Assembly: GCA_012032575.1 (NCBI GenBank)
Contig: JAAUSP010000022.1
Coordinates: 1 to 27,859 of the forward strand
Length of the DNA stretch: 27,859 nucleotides
Source of the DNA: Anaerolineales bacterium
GTDB lineage: Bacteria > Chloroflexota > Anaerolineae > 4572-78 > J111
Reading direction: 5' to 3'
Shown: in pieces, positions 25,111 to 27,859 of the stretch
Position numbering within the stretch: position 1 is the stretch's first letter
How the letters are laid out: every line of letters begins with the position of its first letter
Made by a program: the position numbers and the translations under genes
Notes under the pieces: model-generated
The model's input: only the letters and a program-made list of their open reading frames with translations
What the model was told of the DNA's origin: nothing
Databases searched by the model: none

Positions 25111-26273
25111 GTGATCAAAAACATCAACGCGATTACCCTGTCATCTTACCTGTCCATGTTTTTTCTGGGCGTCGGCGTCTCCGTCATCGGTGCGGCGGCG
25201 CAAAATATTGGCCTCACCCCCGCCCAGATTGGCCTGCTGATTGCCGTCCAGAATGTCGGTTTTATGCTGGCTGTCTTTATCGCCGGCACCCTGGCCGATA
25301 GCTATGAAAAGCCCAAAATTCTGCTGATTGGCAGCCTGATGCTGGCCGTTTCCTTCTTTACCTTTTTTCTGAGCGAGCTGTTCTGGGTCAATTTGCTGCT
25401 GATGCTGCTGTTTGGGGCCGGGATGGGGGTGTATGAAGGCGTGACCGATGCCATGCTGCTGCAGCTTCACCCCAACCGGGCCAGTTTGCACATCAACGTC
25501 AATCACTTCTTTGTCACCCTTGGCTCGATTATGATTGCCGCTTATCTGCTGGCCCTGCAAATGAACTGGCGGCAGTCGGTGATTCAGGCCGGGGCGGTGC
25601 TGCTGCTGCTGGCTGTCTTTTTGGGCTGGCCAAAACTCAAAACCGGGCCGGGCGCACCGAAAGCTTTGGCGAGCGGCTGAACCTGGTTAGCCGGGACCGG
25701 CGGATGGTGGCCCTGGTAATCGCCACCATCCTGGCGGTCGGGGTCGAGATTGGCTCGATCAATATTCTGACCACCTTTCTGGTTGAACTGCGCGGTTTTG
25801 CCGAAACCGCTTCCAAGATTGGGTTGATTGTTTTGTTGGTGGGGGTGGCGGTCGGGCGGCTGCTGGTGGGCATTTTGACCCACAAAAAGCGGTTGGTAGT
25901 CTCGCTGCTGGGTTTATTGGGGCTGTCCGGGCTTTTTATGAGTGGGCTGTTTTTTCTGCCGCTGGATGGTTGGCTCTACCCGGCAATTTTTCTGGCCGGG
26001 CTGGCCCTCTCGGCCATCCTGCCGTTGATTATTACCCTGGCCGGCCTGTTATTTCCCGACATGGCCGGGACCGCCCTGGGGATCATCAAAACGGCCATGC
26101 CCATCGGGGGCATTTTGCTGCCGTTTCTGATGTCATTGGTGGCGGAGTACGGCTCGTTCCAGCTTTCGCTGCTGCTGTTTCCGCTGGCCTGCCTGCTGGC
26201 CTTTGCAGTGCTTTTTTGGCAGATTCAGCCGCATAAAGCGACACAGGGCACAACTTCCTGGTCGGTGGATTAG
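25111..26273 (+). CDS. Major facilitator superfamily transporter, one frameshift
   Basis: About 387 residues with some 12 hydrophobic segments once frames 25111-25680 and 25704-26273 are joined. The motif-A region between segments 2 and 3 is GTLADSYEKPKILLIG. The break is at CC 25657-25658, in the loop between the two six-helix halves; one added base gives GPGAPESFGERLNLVSRDRR. The GTG start follows GAGG. It lies downstream of, and in the same direction as, the TetR operon, but a likely terminator separates them. Its stop overlaps the stop of the convergent ABC gene by 4 bases. The transported compound is unknown; drug or sugar efflux is typical of such proteins. Confidence 0.85.
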
Positions 26274-27859
26274 ATTTCTTCCTCAAGGCCAGGAATTTTA
26301 TAATTTAACGACTGATGCCGGAAATAAGTATTGTACAACTCGGCGTAAGGGCCGCCTTGCGCCATCAGCGCGGCGTGATTGCCTGCTTCGACAATCTGGC
26401 CGTGGTCCATCACGATAATCCGGTCGGCGCTTTTGACGGTGGAGAGACGGTGAGCGATGACAATGGCGGTGCGGTCGCGCATCACCACTTCCAGCCCCTC
26501 TTGAATTTGGGCTTCGGTAAACGGGTCCACACTGGCGGTGGCTTCATCCAGGATAAAGAGGGCCGGATTTTTAGCAGGACACGAGCCAGGGCGACCAACT
26601 GCCGCTGCCCCAGTGATAGATTCGCCCCCCGTTCGCCCACATCGGTTGCCAGGCCGTAAGGCAAATCGCCCAGCCAATCGCCGCCGCTGATACCCAGAGC
26701 CGCCTGGCGCACCTCGTCATCACTTGCCCCAGGCCGGCCGTAGCGAATATTCTCGGCCACGCTGGTGGAAAAGAGAAACGGGGTCTGCGTGACCAGACCG
26801 ATGTGCCGGCGGTACTGGCGCAAATCCAGCCGGCGAATATCCCGGCCATCCAGCAGAATTTGGCCGGCCTGAAATTCATAAAAGCGGGTCAGCAGCTTGA
26901 TGATGCTGCTCTTGCCCGCGCCGGTATGGCCCACCAGAGCAATCGTTTCCTGGGGAGCGATGGTCAGCGAAAAGTCGGGCAGGACAATTTCGGTGGGGTT
27001 GTAGCTGAAGCGGACGCGGCGGAACTCCACTTCGCCCGCCAAATCCTGGCCGTCCAGGGGCAGGGGGATGGGCGGCGAGGTCTGGACCACCTTCGGCTCG
27101 GCGTCAATCAGGGCAAACACCCGTTCGGCGGCAGACAGGCCATCCTGAAACTGGCTCCAGAACGAGGCAATGCCCAGCAGCGGAAACCAGAAAAAGCCGA
27201 CCGACTGCATAAACAAGTACCACTCACCGGGGCTGACCAGCCCACTGCGGCTGGTCAGGCCGCCCGCGTAAATCAACAGCCCGATGCCAATCCCCGAAGA
27301 CGCGCCGACAATGGGAAAGATGGTATTCAGAGTCAGGCCGCGCCGCAGCCCGGCCCGGTAGCCCTGCTCATTGTTGTCCACAAAGGTGCTGTAGATGGCC
27401 TGCTCCTGGCGAAAACTTTTGGCGACCATAATCCCGCTGATCGATTCCTGAATCTGGGCGTTGATGGTCGCCGTTACCCGCCGGGCGTCGAGGGTGACGC
27501 GCCGGGCAATCCGCCGGAAACTTAGCGCCAGCACCACCGCGACGGGGGCAAAAGCCAGCAGCACCAGGGTCAGCCAGACATTGATGGTCAGCAGCCAGCC
27601 GGCCAGCAGCAGCACCAGCAATATCTGGCTGATCAGATTAGTCGAGAGTGTGACCACCTCGGAGAAATCCTGGGTGTCGGAGGTAATCCGGCTGACCATT
27701 TTGCCCGACGGGTGCTCGTCAAAAAAGGAAAGGTCGTGCTCGACGGTGGCCCCAAAGACATCCTCGCGCAGCTTGAGCACCACGCTGCCGACCACCCGCG
27801 CCACCAATCGCTGCTGGATAAAGTTGAACCCCCAGGCCGCCGCCCCCCAATAAAAACAC
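26270..27859 (-). CDS. ABC exporter (TM domain plus ATPase), cut by window edge, one frameshift
   Basis: About 530 residues are present, and the N-terminal end lies beyond 27859 (the frame stays open to the edge). The exporter membrane domain begins with the FFDEHPSGKMVSRITSDTQD intracellular-loop motif. The ATPase has Walker A GHTGAGKSS, signature LSLGQRQ, Walker B ALFILDEAT and the H-loop IAHRLSTV. It is a half-transporter of the MsbA/LmrA type that works as a dimer. The break is near 26575; one extra base gives ARVLAKNPALFILDEA. The substrate is not evident. A second half-transporter gene may lie upstream, out of view. Confidence 0.9.

Overview
The window is about 28 kb of GC-rich bacterial DNA carrying roughly 20 genes. 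The mix of gene families, the many palindromic intergenic repeats (TGTCATTTCGAG and TGTCATTGCGAG types) and the codon use suggest a Chloroflexota (Anaerolineae-like) genome. That placement is inference; no rRNA or tRNA is present to confirm it.

Left part (about 250-11,750, all on the minus strand): a catabolic-looking cluster. Read from its promoter it holds a MarR regulator, an HpaE-like aldehyde dehydrogenase, a tyrosine-decarboxylase-like PLP enzyme, a small protein with a CxxC cluster, an acetoacetate-decarboxylase-family enzyme, a fumarylacetoacetate-hydrolase-family enzyme, a two-domain extradiol (VOC) dioxygenase, a nitrilase/amidase-family hydrolase and a second aromatic-amino-acid-decarboxylase-type PLP enzyme. 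Ring dioxygenase, semialdehyde dehydrogenase, FAH enzyme and MarR regulator together resemble a homoprotocatechuate-type meta-cleavage pathway. Two amino-acid decarboxylases, an amidase and an ADC-fold protein have been added. The substrate is not known. A strong promoter with a 12-bp palindrome just after the predicted start site lies ahead of marR.

Middle (11,885-15,497, plus strand): a PfkB/ribokinase-type sugar kinase, a single-chain fusion of a UroD-type methyltransferase with a corrinoid protein, and a Nudix hydrolase.

Restriction-modification island (15,654-20,243, minus strand, visibly more AT-rich): a Dam-type adenine methylase and a PD-(D/E)XK endonuclease (probably SacI family) as one pair, then a Zn-ribbon adenine methylase followed by what looks like the internally deleted remnant of its partner gene. 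Beyond it lies an 11/22-bp-periodic degenerate tandem array (20,393-20,612).

Right part: a HEAT-repeat plus multi-TM membrane protein (minus); a metallo-beta-lactamase-fold hydrolase and TetR operon (plus) behind a near-ideal sigma-70 promoter whose spacer is a 19-bp palindrome; an MFS transporter (plus); and an ABC exporter (minus) running off the right edge.

Eleven genes each need one single-base shift to give the full protein, mostly in short homopolymers and spread over unrelated functions. This points to uncorrected sequencing or assembly error rather than mass gene decay, and I annotate those genes across the break.
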